From Termitomyces sp. T153 (taxonomy: Eukaryota > Basidiomycota > Agaricomycetes > Agaricales > Lyophyllaceae): a stretch of 64,000 bases of DNA. Below the pieces are notes generated by a model. The model had not been told where the DNA came from. It did not search any database and worked only from the letters and a program-made list of their open reading frames with translations. Positions 41,089 to 52,600 of this stretch are shown here, piece by piece; the first letter of the stretch is position 1, and each line of letters starts with the position of its first letter. Where the stretch lies: contig JACKQL020000169.1 in the NCBI GenBank assembly GCA_018296165.2, positions 1 to 64,000 on the forward strand. The letters run 5' to 3'. The position numbers and the translations under genes are program-made.

Positions 41089-43301
41089 AGCTGATGTGAC
41101 ATAATGTGACATAAGGACTTAACACATTAAAAACACCAAGATCTGGTATGCTTATTAACTTGACAATGCACTTGCAATGTGCTTCATTTATTCCTCTACC
41201 AATGTATCTAACACTATTATAATACAAGAACTGCAATTATAAGACCTGTAATATGACTATTATTGCAAGTTTCAGCAGTTTGTCAGATATTTTCCTTCTC
41301 TGGCTCAGTCATCAATGAGTTAGGCAAAACACAATGGCCTCAATACTTCTTGCATGCCCACACTGCCTGTTTCCATCTAGCCCATGGTAATATACATCCA
41401 TGAACTGCTGAGAGCATGTTGCATAACTTGATCAATAGTGAGGTGAGCAAATGTGATGGACAGCCTGACTGCTTTTTTAGCCTCTTTCTTGGATGCAAAG
41501 AGGCCAAGGTTGAATATATATGACCTCTTGCACTTGGTCTGACCTGCCATGACTTGCAATAGTGATTTTTGTATTCAAATCTGGTGTTGCAACATGTCTA
41601 GGGTATGTGCATCTAACATGTGATGATTTCCCCAAATGGGTTTTTGTACTAGAATTGAAGATGCTGCTTCATTCAAGCACTTTTTTAAGATTTTATTTTC
41701 AACAAAAATCTTGTTTTGAAGAATGAATTTTTTTTGTTGAAAGCTGATTTTTCATACTGAACCTCTACAGATTATTATCCTTGATTTCTTTGGTTTGTCA
41801 CACAGGATCACACTTCCCATGCTTACATTATATGAGGATGAGTGTCAGTCTACCTTGAATCTGGAAGGCTGTAATTGAGCTATTTCAAAGGATCTGCTTC
41901 TAGATCAACTGGTGCAGACATTTCACTCTTCTCAGTTTCATTTTTGCTGGCAACTTCTTCCACTTGGCATGAATGTCCCTTCAATTAATTGTGACATTCT
42001 GTGTCTCTCCTCATCAGCATTAACTAAGTCAAATGCCCCTTGCTCCTCTCAATTATAACACCTTGTGATACATCATGTGACCAGTCCAGACAATAATGGT
42101 GGTTGATTCTATAATTATAACAGATATTGCATGTCCAAAGCATGTGTGATTGTTGATTTTGAACAAGTGTCTAGAGTTCAGTAGATAATCAACACTTGTT
42201 CTCTAACTCTTCAGATACAGAAACCAAAAAAAATTTCTTTTATTGAAATCATGGAATCAATACAAAGATAACTTAACAGTTTGTTGACAATGATAGAAAG
42301 TACAATACTCCTTCCATGGTGCATTGTCAAAGGCATTTTAGCAGTGTGCTGCATTCTGGACCCACATTAGGGTTTTGTAACATGCATGGGACCTGGTAAT
42401 GCATGCCTGCACATATGTGGTGAGAGGTAAGCAGGTTATAGCACCATATTCAAGGATTAAGTGGAGTAAAGAGTGGAACACTACATTATGAAGAATCAGA
42501 GTGGGTAAGCAATAGCTGAAGAGATAAAAAGAGGGGAGGGGACTTACAAAGCATTGTATTCATGTCAGCTAGGAGCTAGGATGAGAGCAACATGGTGGAA
42601 GGTCTGTTTAAATTAATCAAAAATGTTTAGAGTTGAGACTGTGGTTGCTGCATGTTGATGATGTCTGTTGCTGCCTAGCTGCTGTGCAGGAGACAAAAAC
42701 AACTAGCAGTTTTGCAAGTAGTGTATGAATGGATATGAATGGACTATAGAAATGAGGGGTGCAAGTTGAGCTAGGTCCCAGAGAACTCAGTTTAGTAAGA
42801 TGAGATGAAAAAGGGATGGACTCAAGTAGGATGCAATTGCTAGCAATAGCCTGAGTTGCTGGACATGAATGGGCTGAATGGGGACAACAAGGGGGGACAG
42901 TGATGGAATAAGCACTAAGGCTGGCAAAGGTGTTAGTGAAATGGTATAGCAATACTAGAAACTAGCTGTAGGTGCTAGCACAAGGCATGAACTTGGTAAA
43001 ATATTACTTATAAGTGGTACTAGCATTGAAATACATTAATTTACAGTACTTATTTATATATAATTTGGCAGCATCACATGATGCTGCCACTCCCTTGTAC
43101 TTTTTATATTATATAAGGCAGCATCCTACTTATACTCTTGTAGTATAGAATCAATAACTGGTTTTGACTTACAAGTAGTGTACCATTGATAAGATCCTAT
43201 TCTTGCTAAGCACCAATCATGGGTTTTACTTCATCATTTCCTATGTTTTTGTGACTTGCAGATTTTCTAGTTTTGCTACAGGCCAACAATCACATGGCTT
43301 T
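41089..43301. other. AT-rich stretch without a recognisable gene
   Basis: 2.2 kb with no family I recognise. Two short minus frames exist (41559-41377 and 42952-42617, the latter 111 codons and Ser/Thr/Pro-rich), but neither has identifiable motifs. A perfect 10-bp-arm inverted repeat (43067-43088), a TATA-like ttatataagg near 43113 and a half copy of the repeat just after it suggest an LTR or promoter fragment next to the A4 insertion point. Confidence 0.5.
43067..43088. repeat. Perfect inverted repeat
   Basis: ggcagcatca-ca-tgatgctgcc; a third half-site, ggcagcatc, lies at 43118-43126 beside a TATA-like box. Confidence 0.75.
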
Positions 43302-44265
43302 TGTCATGACCCACTCCTGGACTTTTGGACCCCCTCCTCCTTCAACCTTCAACCCCACCTCCCTGGAGTACCCATCAATACTCCCTTGACCTGCTCTGAC
43401 CTTTGTTTACCCATGGCACCCACCCCAGCTAACTCTGATGCTTCTGACTTGCCCCCTTGACCCACTTAACTACCCAGAACTTTCTGATGACTATGACGCA
43501 GACTGCATTATCATCAGTTCCCATCAGAGTATTACCATAGCCTGCCATCCAGTCAGAACCCACACCTGTCAGCCCTGTATGGCTCCAATAAACTCTGCTG
43601 TTGCACCCTTAGTCCCTGGAGGAACTCCAGTAGTCAGTATATAAGATGTAGAGTAGCATCTCTTACTCTAGTCTTGATATTACTGATATTCTCTTGTTAC
43701 ATTTATGTTCTGATTACATTTTCTGGTCTTGTCTCTATTTCCATCTCTAGTTTCATATCTCTTTCAATCTATCTTGTTTTTGTCTCTATCTCATCTGGAC
43801 TCCATCTTGTCTCACCTGTTTCTATTTCCTTAATTTTTGCCTAAGTTTCTTTCAACTCTAATGCTGTTACAAACTCCATGCATATGTTACAACCCTCCAA
43901 CCTTCATAATTAACTCTGAACCTTGCTCTATGCTTGTCTCCAGAACCCATTATCATCACTCAATTCCCCATTAATCTCTGGTCCTGCTTCCACCACTTGC
44001 ATAGCCTCTGCTTACTCCAAAATTTGTATATTTGCCTTTGGACTTATACCTGAGTCTTTACTCCAGCCTGACCCTTTCTCATGCCTTGTCTTAGACTTCC
44101 CTGGACCACTCTGGACTTGCTTGTACCATCTCCTCCTGCTTATCCTTACAAGTATCTGAAGTCTGGACCTCTCTAGGTTGCTAGGTTATAAGTGCAGGAC
44201 ATTGTGTCCACCTAGTAAGGACTCACCCATTTAGGCTGAGCCTCTGTAGTCAGTGGAACCTGACA
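43302..44265 (+). repeat. A4 5' LTR
   Basis: 964 bp, tgtcatgaccc...ggaacctgaca. TATA 43638-43645; agtcttgatatta at 43670-43682 marks the predicted transcript start. Confidence 0.92.
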
Positions 44266-44278
44266 TAATATCAAGACT
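44266..44278 (+). other. A4 primer-binding site
   Basis: taatatcaagact, 13 of 13 complementary to 43670-43682 in the LTR; the first nucleotide after the LTR is the first of the match. Confidence 0.78.
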
Positions 44279-44654
44279 CCTCCTTACTCCATTTTTGATG
44301 TCTGCATACAACACTGCATACACTCCCACTGGCTACCTAACCAATGTCTATGGTAGGCTAGTCCCTGAAAATCCTTATGCCCTGTTCTATCCAGGCCTGC
44401 CTGTGAATAACTATGTTCCTCGTTACTGGACTCTGGATCCAAACCTAGCCTTCTATACCCCCTCCATTAGTTAGGGAGTACCACCAGGCTGGTGCCACCC
44501 CTCAACATTCCCTGCTGAAGGGGCTTGACTCTGTGTGTACTCCAGAAGTTTCCCTGGAGCACCTCCAGCCCTGCTCAACTCTGCCTACTTTCCCTAGCAC
44601 ACTACTATGCCTATTCAACCCCCACTGTGGCTCCAGTTTCTTCAGAGCAACCAG

Positions 44655-45518
44655 TGATATGCTGGCCTCAAAACTGAGGACCAGCAGAAGTACTAGAAGA
44701 ATTAAAAAGAATGCTTTTTATACCAATGGCCAAAAACTGTAAGCTGAATATCAAAAACTGTAGATATAAAAGACATACCTTTTATAAATCAAGTACTACC
44801 ACCCAAGTAATGATAAAGAGATGGCTGAAACAAAGCAGATACATCAGAGGTATAAGCAATCAAGAGAGATCAAAGGCTGACAAAGAGCCAAGTCCATGGC
44901 AGTGCTCAGGCCAAGATGGCAATCTCAGATCATAATCTGAGATTAGCCATCAAGGCCAACAAAACTTTGCACAAACTGCCAGACCTTCACTGATTTAAAA
45001 ATGCTTGATGCAACATGTTGAATAAAAGACTCCAAACATGCTATTAAGTTCCAAAAATGACCATGACCAGCTAGTACATGAGCAAGGAAGGGATAAGGAA
45101 GGAGAAAGGCAAAACTATGGGATGACATAGAAAAGATGATGCAGAGACTGGTCTATCATGGCTGATACCATGCAGAGTGCAATGGTCCATGCACAAACAG
45201 CAAGGTATAAAAGGGGAAGGAACTTGGAGAGGATGGACAAGCAGTTTATGTATCATGGCTTGGATAACCCCAGGGAGCAGTTGTCTTAGGCCTATGAGTT
45301 CTAGTTGCTTTGGGTCTAATAGTTTAATAATATTAATTGAACCCATTTGATTGTGCAAGAACTGTTCTCAAACTTGCAAATTAATCATATAAAATTATTC
45401 ATACTATTGCTATGTCTAAGTGAGCTTGCGTGTAGCTAAAAGCCTCCAAACAACTGTAAATAGAAAGTTTGAGCAGTTGATCTAATCATTGACAGCATCA
45501 AACTTACATTTTGCATCA
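44655..45518. mobile_element. LTR-like 864-bp insertion in A4 gag
   Basis: Starts tgatatgctgg and ends ttttgcatca, flanked by ccag on both sides (44651-44654 and 45519-45522; accag if the element ends one base earlier). It has a TATA-like ggtataaaagggg at about 45204 and a long hairpin at 44915-44951. TG...CA ends and a short duplication suggest a solo LTR of another family. No coding content. Confidence 0.6.
44915..44951. repeat. 16-bp-arm hairpin inside the insertion
   Basis: gatggcaatctcagat, loop cata, atctgagatt-a-gccatc: complementary arms with a single bulged base. Confidence 0.8.
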
Positions 45519-47602
45519 CCAGATAACTATTTCCCCCCTTGATTCCAATTTTCTGCTCAAATTCCCCCCTCTCTCAGATAGCAACAAGTCAAAGCCTATG
45601 TTCAGCAGCATAACAAAGTCCTCTGCTCCCTCTGCCTCTCCTCCACAGAGTTTGCCAGACATGCTCATGTTCTCCTCATCAGCCTTGGTTATCACAACCT
45701 TCCAGGAACTCTGCAAGTTTGGGCAGACTAACTCCTCAAATTCCACAAATGCTAATAGCAGGGCACTCTTCCTGAAACTACTCAAGGCACTCTGGGGATT
45801 GACACCCCTCTCTGGAACAAATTGCATGCTCTGGTCAACAAAATCCACACCAGCCCAAACTCCTGATGCTTTGAGGACTGGACTCATTGGACTCTGCCTG
45901 CTCCTTTCAAATGCAATGAGAGAAACTCAGCAGAACTTGTAATAAAGCCCTGGCTTCTATTTCCTGCTAGAAAGAAGAGCTTGATGCTGTGTCCAATATT
46001 CTAAGGTCCCTTAAACCTGCTAGAGGCCTCTTTGACTAACTCACCACCCACACTCTGGCTCTCTCTGCATGCCCCAGAGCAAACTATGTTCCCAGTACCT
46101 TCTGCAATTGGGACTAGCCCACTGAGCCCAAGCCTTACATTTAGAAAACTTCTCAACCCCTCTTTGCCAATGACAATATTGCTTCCAACCACACCCTCTT
46201 TTATATTGATGAGCTTGAAAACCTTGGCAAAGGATCTGCTCCTGAAAATAGAACTCCAGACCCTCTTCAAAACAGGCCTCCTTACTTTGACCTCTGTGCT
46301 CCCTATGGGAACACATACCCAAATAAACCCATCTCCCACCAAAATGTTCCAACTTCTCTGCATCAACTCACAGGCCCTCAAGTGCCTCAACTCCTCTTCT
46401 CCACAAATCCCTCTTGACTCCCACCTATTCCCTTATTCAATTGACCCACCAATGCAAATAGCTTTGGACTGCCAACTCCTAGAAGGTCCCCTCCCCCTTT
46501 TTGGGCCCTGAGCCCCCCTCCAGGCAACACTGGCCAACCCCCAGGTCATGGACTTTCAAATGGCAGACCTCCAGGTGGATGGGGCCTGGCTATAAACAGC
46601 TTTTTCCCTCAGTGCAGAGGCAGAAACAATTACTATTATTACTACAATGCCAAACTCCTGCCCCAAAACCAAAACACTCAGGATGACACTTGTGATGCAT
46701 TGACCTGAAAGGCAAGCTTGACATCCAGAAACTGGAGCCTTTCATTAGCTGTGACCTCCAGAAATGGTGGACCTTCCTGATCCAGTGCCTCACAATATTC
46801 CAAGCTAAGCTCATCACTTTCCAGCTTGAGAGCGCATAAGTGGCCTTTGCCACTTCATACCTACAGAGCATCACCTTAGACCACTACACTGCACTGCTCC
46901 AGTTTGGCTCCAACAACCTCATGCTCTCCAACAGGCCTGCTTTTACTCAAGAATTTTCTAGTAAATTTGGCATATTTGACACTGTAGCAGAAGCAGAGGA
47001 GAACTTCTTCAACCTCTAGATGCACAATAACAAACATTTCACTACCTTCATTGTGTGGTTCAAATGAGAAGCCTACAAGATTGGTTGGAACTACAATGCC
47101 TTCCAATCTACTCTCTGCTGTGCCCTACCTGAATGCATCAAAGATGTTCTCCACCTTGCACTCAAAAAAAACTATGTATGACAGTTATAAGGCACTTGTT
47201 ACACAGGTCAATCAATGCTACTGAGTAGACTGGAGTGAAAATACAGCACTCTGCACTACCTAAAACACCTCTGGCAATACCAACTGGCAGGCCAGAGCAA
47301 CCAATGACAATCAGCTCTTGATCCCTGCAGCCCTTGTCAACTTTGTGCCCTGCTTCTCCCCAGGACAAGGACTCTTTAGTGCCAATTGACTCTTGGAACC
47401 CTGCCCACCAGCCCAACTTAACACTGCCAACCTTCATAAAGCTCTGGAATCCTTGGATGCCAACCTCAATGAATTTCAGGACTCTAACAATGTTCTGGAC
47501 CCCACTGAAGACCAAGAGGCCTTATTTGCAAACAAGATTTGGAATAGACCCTGAATCAATGTATAGGAGGAGACCCAGGAGAAGTGATGGAAGGAGGGCA
47601 CA

Positions 47603-47644
47603 TGTAGTTTATGTGGTGAGCAGGGACACTTCATTGATAGCTGC
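47603..47644 (+). pseudogene. A4 gag zinc knuckle
   Basis: CSLCGEQGHFIDSC, the C-x2-C-x4-H-x4-C nucleic-acid-binding knuckle at the gag-pol junction, matching the A6 knuckle. It lies in a frame reached only after several stops. Confidence 0.85.
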
Positions 47645-47849
47645 CCTAAATGCTAGATAATGGGATGCACTATATGGACTATTAATGGTGAAGACTGCAA
47701 TTACCAGTTTACAGAAAACAAGCTAGTGGTTTAGAGCTCAAAGACATACTAAATCATGGATCAGACACTGATGTCTTCTCTGCCCCAGCTGCATCCCTCC
47801 ATGCAATGGTTTTCTTTCTAGACACCCTCCCAGCACACCACCCCTCCCA

Positions 47850-48600
47850 CTTCTCCCACACCCTCCTCCTCTGCACCACCCTTCTCTTCTCTGCCAACTC
47901 TGTTCCCACTCTGGTTGACAGTGGCACCACCAACAACTTCACCAATGAATCTCTGGTGGCACTTGCTCCCCAACACCTCTGGTGCCTCCCCACCCCCATC
48001 CTCCTTAAGCTCTTTGATGGTGACCCTACTTCCACTGGAGACATTACTCACTGTGTGGAAACAACTGTGACCTTCACTAATGGACAACAACAGGACTCCA
48101 GCTGCTAATCACCAAACATCATGCATCTGCCCCTATCATCCTTGGTTTCTCATAGCTCCATACAACCAACCCCTGCATTGACTGGCCCAGCCTCACTCTC
48201 CACCTTAACTGGGACAACCTGCTTGACTCTGGACCAGTTCCCTTAATGTCTCACCCCCATCCAAGAGCCCTGAAGGCACCCCTGACATTTCCTGGACTCC
48301 CCCACAGCTCCACTCAAAGTTTGCATGATTGTTTGTCATCAATGTCCAACTTGACAACTCTTCAATGGTCCTTCCCACCCTCATCAACAGTGGAGCTTCC
48401 AGCACCTTTGTCAGTAACCAGCTTGACCTCCTCCATGACACTTTTGACAAATTCCTCAAGCTCCAACTCTTTAACAGAAGTCCTGTCTCAACTGGAATCA
48501 CTCAATACCATGACAGTGCCCTCACCCTCAACAACAAACTAGGATTCCAGGTCTGGCTCCTCATCACTCAGCTTCTAGAGTCAACTCTGATCATACTTGA
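47850..48600 (+). pseudogene. A4 tandem retropepsin domains
   Basis: Unit 1: TLVDSGTTNNFTNESLVALA (Asp codon 47917-47919), LLKLFDGDPTSTGDITH, VTFTNGQQQ, then a decayed IDWPSLTLHL. Unit 2: TLINSGASSTFVSNQLDLLH (Asn codon 48386-48388), [34 protein letters not shown], cut at 48600 by the inverted block. Unit 1 keeps the catalytic D-S-G. Confidence 0.78.
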
Positions 48601-49851
48601 AGGGAGAGGATACTGGTTCTTTTTGGTGACTTTGTTGAGTCCCCAGTAGTTGACACAGAGCTGCAGAGAATCATCCTTCTTCTTGGCAAACAGGACCAGA
48701 GTGCCAGCAGTGGAGATTGAGGAGCATATGAAGCCCTTGCTGAGCATGTCATCAAGGTAGTCCTTCAGGGCCTGGAGTTTAATTTTGGACATGTTATAGA
48801 TCTTGCCAAATGTGGGGGAGGTGCTTTCTTCAAGATCAATTTTGTGATAGTAAGAGTGGTGTGGGGGAAGTTCTTTTGCACTCCCTTCAGAGAACATGTT
48901 AGCAAATTCATGATATTCTGGGGGAACTACTTCATGTAGGATTTGTTCCTCTGTCTTTTGTTCTGGCAGAGTAGCTCCTGCACATAGGTGCTCCTCTGGT
49001 AGGGCTGGTGTGATTTGAAGTTGGTAGGCAGGGGTTCCATCTTGTAAAATGCATGTGAAGGGGACAGCACTGATAATTTTGATGTTGAGGGCTTTTATAT
49101 CAATGGGAGTGGGTGTTAGAGTGGTGGGAGCTGGGTCCAGAGTTGTGGCAGAGTTGTCTGGAGTAGTCTGGTGTTGTTGGTTGTAGTACTACATGCCTTT
49201 GTATCAATTCCTAGAGATGTTGGGGAGAAGCTATTGAGGGTTGTTCAAGAGGAACTGGGGCAGAAGTGTGCTTTCCTCCCTTCCTTGGTCATCCTTCAGG
49301 GTTGTGGGGAGCTGGGTTGCTCCAGAGTTGCTGAAGTGGAGGTCAGGGATATTAGAGGTCAAGGGAGGCTGGAAGCAAAGGAGAATAGCAGCTGCAAGGC
49401 TTGCTTTAGAGCCTGGGAATTGCATGGAGAGGTCCTTCCAGTTGATGTCCGAGTTGACATCCTGCAACTAGGGAAGTTTACTCTGCCAGAACAAAAGACA
49501 GAGGAACAAATCCTACATGAAGTAGTTCCTCCAGAATATCATGAATTTGCTAACATGTTCTCTGAAGGGAGTGCAAAAGAACTTCCCCCACACCACTCTT
49601 ACTATCACAAAATTGATCTTGAAGAAAGCACCTCCCCCACATTTGGCAAGATCTATAACATGTCCAAAATTAAACTCCAGGCCCTGAAGGACTACCTTGA
49701 TGACATGCTCAGCAAGGGCTTCATATGCTCCTCAATCTCTACTGCTGGCACTCTGGTCTTGTTTGCTAAGAAGAAGGATGGTTTTCTGCAGCTCTGTGTC
49801 AACTACTGGGGACTCAACAAAGTCACCAAAAAGAACCAGTATTCTCTCCCT
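48601..49851. repeat. Inverted duplication of the pre-RT and RT region, 373-bp arms
   Basis: 48601-48973 is the reverse complement of 49479-49851. Both arms are 373 bp and differ at about seven positions, all transitions. The 505-bp spacer (48974-49478) is also minus-strand pol sequence, from the second protease's WLQDVNSDINWKDLS to the pre-RT linker. The block thus contains one inverted copy of protease end to RT front, followed by a direct copy of the RT front. Confidence 0.92.
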
Positions 49852-50880
49852 CTGATCAGAGACCTTGTTGACCACCTCTGCAATGCCAAGATCTACACCA
49901 AAATAGACCTCCACTCTTGCTACAATAACATCTGGATTGCTCTGGAGCATGAATGAAAGACCACCTTCCACACCTGCTATAGCCTTTTCAAGTATCTAGT
50001 GAAGCCCTTCAGAATGACTAACTCTCCTGCTAACTTCCAGTACTTTATAAACAACATCTTCCACAACATGAATGACATCTTTGTTATTGTATCTCTGAAT
50101 GACATTCTGATCTACTCAAACTTGCTAAAAGAACATCCAGAGCATGTCTATCATGTCTTAGAATGACTATGGAAGTACCACATTCATGCCAAACCCAAAA
50201 AATGCTTCTTTCACACCATAGAGGTCAAATACCTCAGAGTTATTGTCAGTCCAGATAGCATATGCATGGACTCCACCAAGGTTGAGGCCATTCTCAACTA
50301 GCCTCTGCCCCAGAACATCAAAGAGGTACAGTCCTTCTTGAGGTTTGCTAATTTCTATTGCCAGTTCATTGACAACTACTTTGGTATCACAAAACTCCTC
50401 AATTGGCTCACCTGGAAGGACACTCCTTGGGACTAGGACAGCAAGTGCCAAAGTGTATTCACCCTCCTTAGGAAAGCCTTCATCTCTGCTCCAATCCTCT
50501 GCCATTTTGACCCCTCCCTGCCAATAGTACTCAAGTGTAATGCCTCCAACTACACCATTGTTGGAATACTTTCTCAGATGGGCTCTGGTGGAAAGGACCT
50601 CTGTCCCATTGCCTTTTACACTTGTTCAATGATTCCTGCAGAGCTCAACTATGACATCTATGGCAAAGAACTCCTTGCCATTGTTGAAACCCTCTGGCAG
50701 TGGAGGGCATACCTTGAGAGAGCTCTGCACCATATTCAAGTCTACTCTGACTGCAACAACCTGCAATACTTTACCACTCTAAAACAGCTCAGCCACCATT
50801 AAGCCTGCTGGTCTGAAACCCTCTCTGAGTATGACTTCATCATCCACTACTGCTCCAGTTGACTTGGCACAAAACCCAAT
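49488..50880 (+). pseudogene. A4 reverse transcriptase and RNase H
   Basis: [80 protein letters not shown]-like run, and the catalytic box SLNDILIYSN in place of YLDD. The thumb and RNase H follow ([69 protein letters not shown]). Stops lie at 49957 and several later sites. Confidence 0.88.
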
Positions 50881-52150
50881 GCCCTCACTTAAAGGCCCAA
50901 CATATATCTAAAGAAGTCATTTGAGGTGGAGCAGCATGCATTTTACCATTGAGTAGTAATCCCTCCTGAACATCTTCATGCTGTGCTGATTATGAATGAA
51001 GCAGGGATTCTCTACCAAATTAGAAATGCACCCCTAGACCCCTTCTTCACCCAGCACAACCCCCACAACAACTGAGACCAATGAGCCAGCAGTCAACCAA
51101 CCCTTGATGCTATCTCTGGACTATTGTCTCCTACTCTGGGAAGGACATATCTATGCTCTGGACTACAAGTCCATTTGCCTTGATATACTCTGGTAGCATC
51201 ATGATCACAAACTCCAAGAACACTCAGAAATTTATAAGACTCTCCAACTCATCTTTTGGACTTACTTTTGGCCAGGAATAAAGAAGGACATCATGCAATA
51301 TGTATGGGCCTGCAAACCTTGCCTCCAGGCTAAAGTAATCCACCATCACTCCTATGGCCTGCTAAAGCCCCTCCTTATTGGCTGCCACCCCTGGTCCTTG
51401 ATATCAATGGATCACATTGTCAAACTCCCTGACTCTGAGGACTTCAATGCCATCCTTGTGGTTGTTTGCCAACTTACCAAGAAAGCCCTCTTCATCCCCT
51501 GCCACACCACCAACAATGCTCTGGAGTTCGCTAAACTATTCTTCAAATACATATTCTCCAAGCATGAACTTCTGGACAACATCATCTCTGACTGCAGCCC
51601 TCTGTTTGTTTCCTGCTTCAGGCAATTGTTATGCAAGGCCCTTGAAATAAAGACCAACCTATCAACTACTTACCACTTAGAGACCAACAAACAGACAGAA
51701 AGTGTAAACCAGACTTTGGAACAGTATCTCTGCCTCTATGTTAATTATTTACAGAATGACTGGTGTGCAGAACTTCCCTTCACCAAGTTTACCTAAAACA
51801 ACACATCTCACTCTGCCACTGAAGTTTCCTCCTTCTTCACCAATAAGGGCTACAACTCCTAACTCACTCTGTTCCTCAAGGATATCCCATTCTATGTAGC
51901 CTACAAAGTTGCTGAAGACCTCCAGTCCCTCCAGCAATTCTTCCAGAATAAAATCAACACTTCTAATTCAGCATATTCCAAGCACACCAACACCTGATGC
52001 AACTCCACTCCTGACTGGTTTCCTGGAACTCTAGTATGGCTCAACTGATGCAACCTCAAGACCCAGAGGCTCTCTGTCAAGCTTGACTAAAAACAACTTG
52101 GCCCCTTCAAGATCCTCTAGAAGGTTCTGACTCACACTTACAAGCTTGAC
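50881..52150 (+). pseudogene. A4 integrase
   Basis: VVIPPEHLHAVLIMNEAGIL, zinc finger remains (WHHDHKLQEHSEIYKT, CKPCLQAKVIHH), ISMDHIVKLPDSEDFNAILV, ALEFAKLFFKYIFSKHELLD, a NIISDCSPLFVS stretch, and NQTLEQYLCLYVNYLQNDWC. Asp and Glu positions are partly kept; YHPETDGQTE has become YHLETNKQTE. Homology ends near YKLDL at about 52150, before the chromodomain. Confidence 0.85.
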
Positions 52151-52600
52151 CTACATCTATGTCAGGAGACTTCCATTTCCAACCTCCATGACTGGTTCCA
52201 GCACCTCCACAGCTTGTTTGACATCTCCAGAGAACTGTGAAGTTCTCTGTATTATCTCAGTGATCATTGCCCTAGAGTTAGGAGCAGCTCCAGTCTTCTG
52301 TACAGTAATTTCCATGCCTCTGCTGCCCACTGATGCACCATGCTGAGCAGCAGGGATCCTTAGACTTGTTCTCTTTGAATTCCTCTCTGCTAGGTGATTA
52401 GTTACTGATTGTATTGTTGTCTACTCTGCTAATATACTTTGGATTCCCCACTGCTAGCTGCATGACTCCAATTTGCTGCTCTGGAGGTTGCCCTTATAGC
52501 AGAACAAGTCTCCTAAAACTGGTCTAGAAGCCCCTCATAGCCACAAAAAACCTCTGAACCACTATCTGTCACTTCCCCACCAGGATTAAAGACCGTGGAG
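52151..52600. other. Unassigned sequence between A4 and Gypsy D
   Basis: No frame or motif I recognise. It may be the LTR or leader of Gypsy D, but no matching second LTR is in the window. Confidence 0.4.

Larger units (their letters stand above)
44298..47165 (+). pseudogene. A4 gag, split by an insertion
   Basis: ATG 44298: MSAYNTAYTPTGYLTNVYGR, NNYVPRYWTLDPNLAFYTPS. It is interrupted at 44654, resumes at 45523 (FPPLDSNFLLKFPPLSD in another frame, then helical blocks) and the Pro-rich middle. The capsid-like half runs about 46690-47165 (KLDIQKLEPFIS, ITFQLESA, EFSSKFGIFDTVAEAEENFF). Stops are frequent. Confidence 0.8.
43302..52150 (+). mobile_element. A4: Gypsy family A copy, rearranged and 3'-truncated
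   Basis: 5' LTR, primer site, gag (interrupted by an 864-bp insertion), zinc knuckle, tandem proteases, an inverted duplication of the RT front, then RT, RNase H and integrase. Homology to the pol end is lost about 52150, before the chromodomain, where unassigned sequence and Gypsy D begin. The body is CpG-poor and old. Confidence 0.88.

Noticed and set aside
42617..42952. 111-codon minus-strand frame as a host gene
   Set aside because: Ser/Thr/Pro-rich, without motif, intron or neighbour support; open frames of this length are expected by chance.
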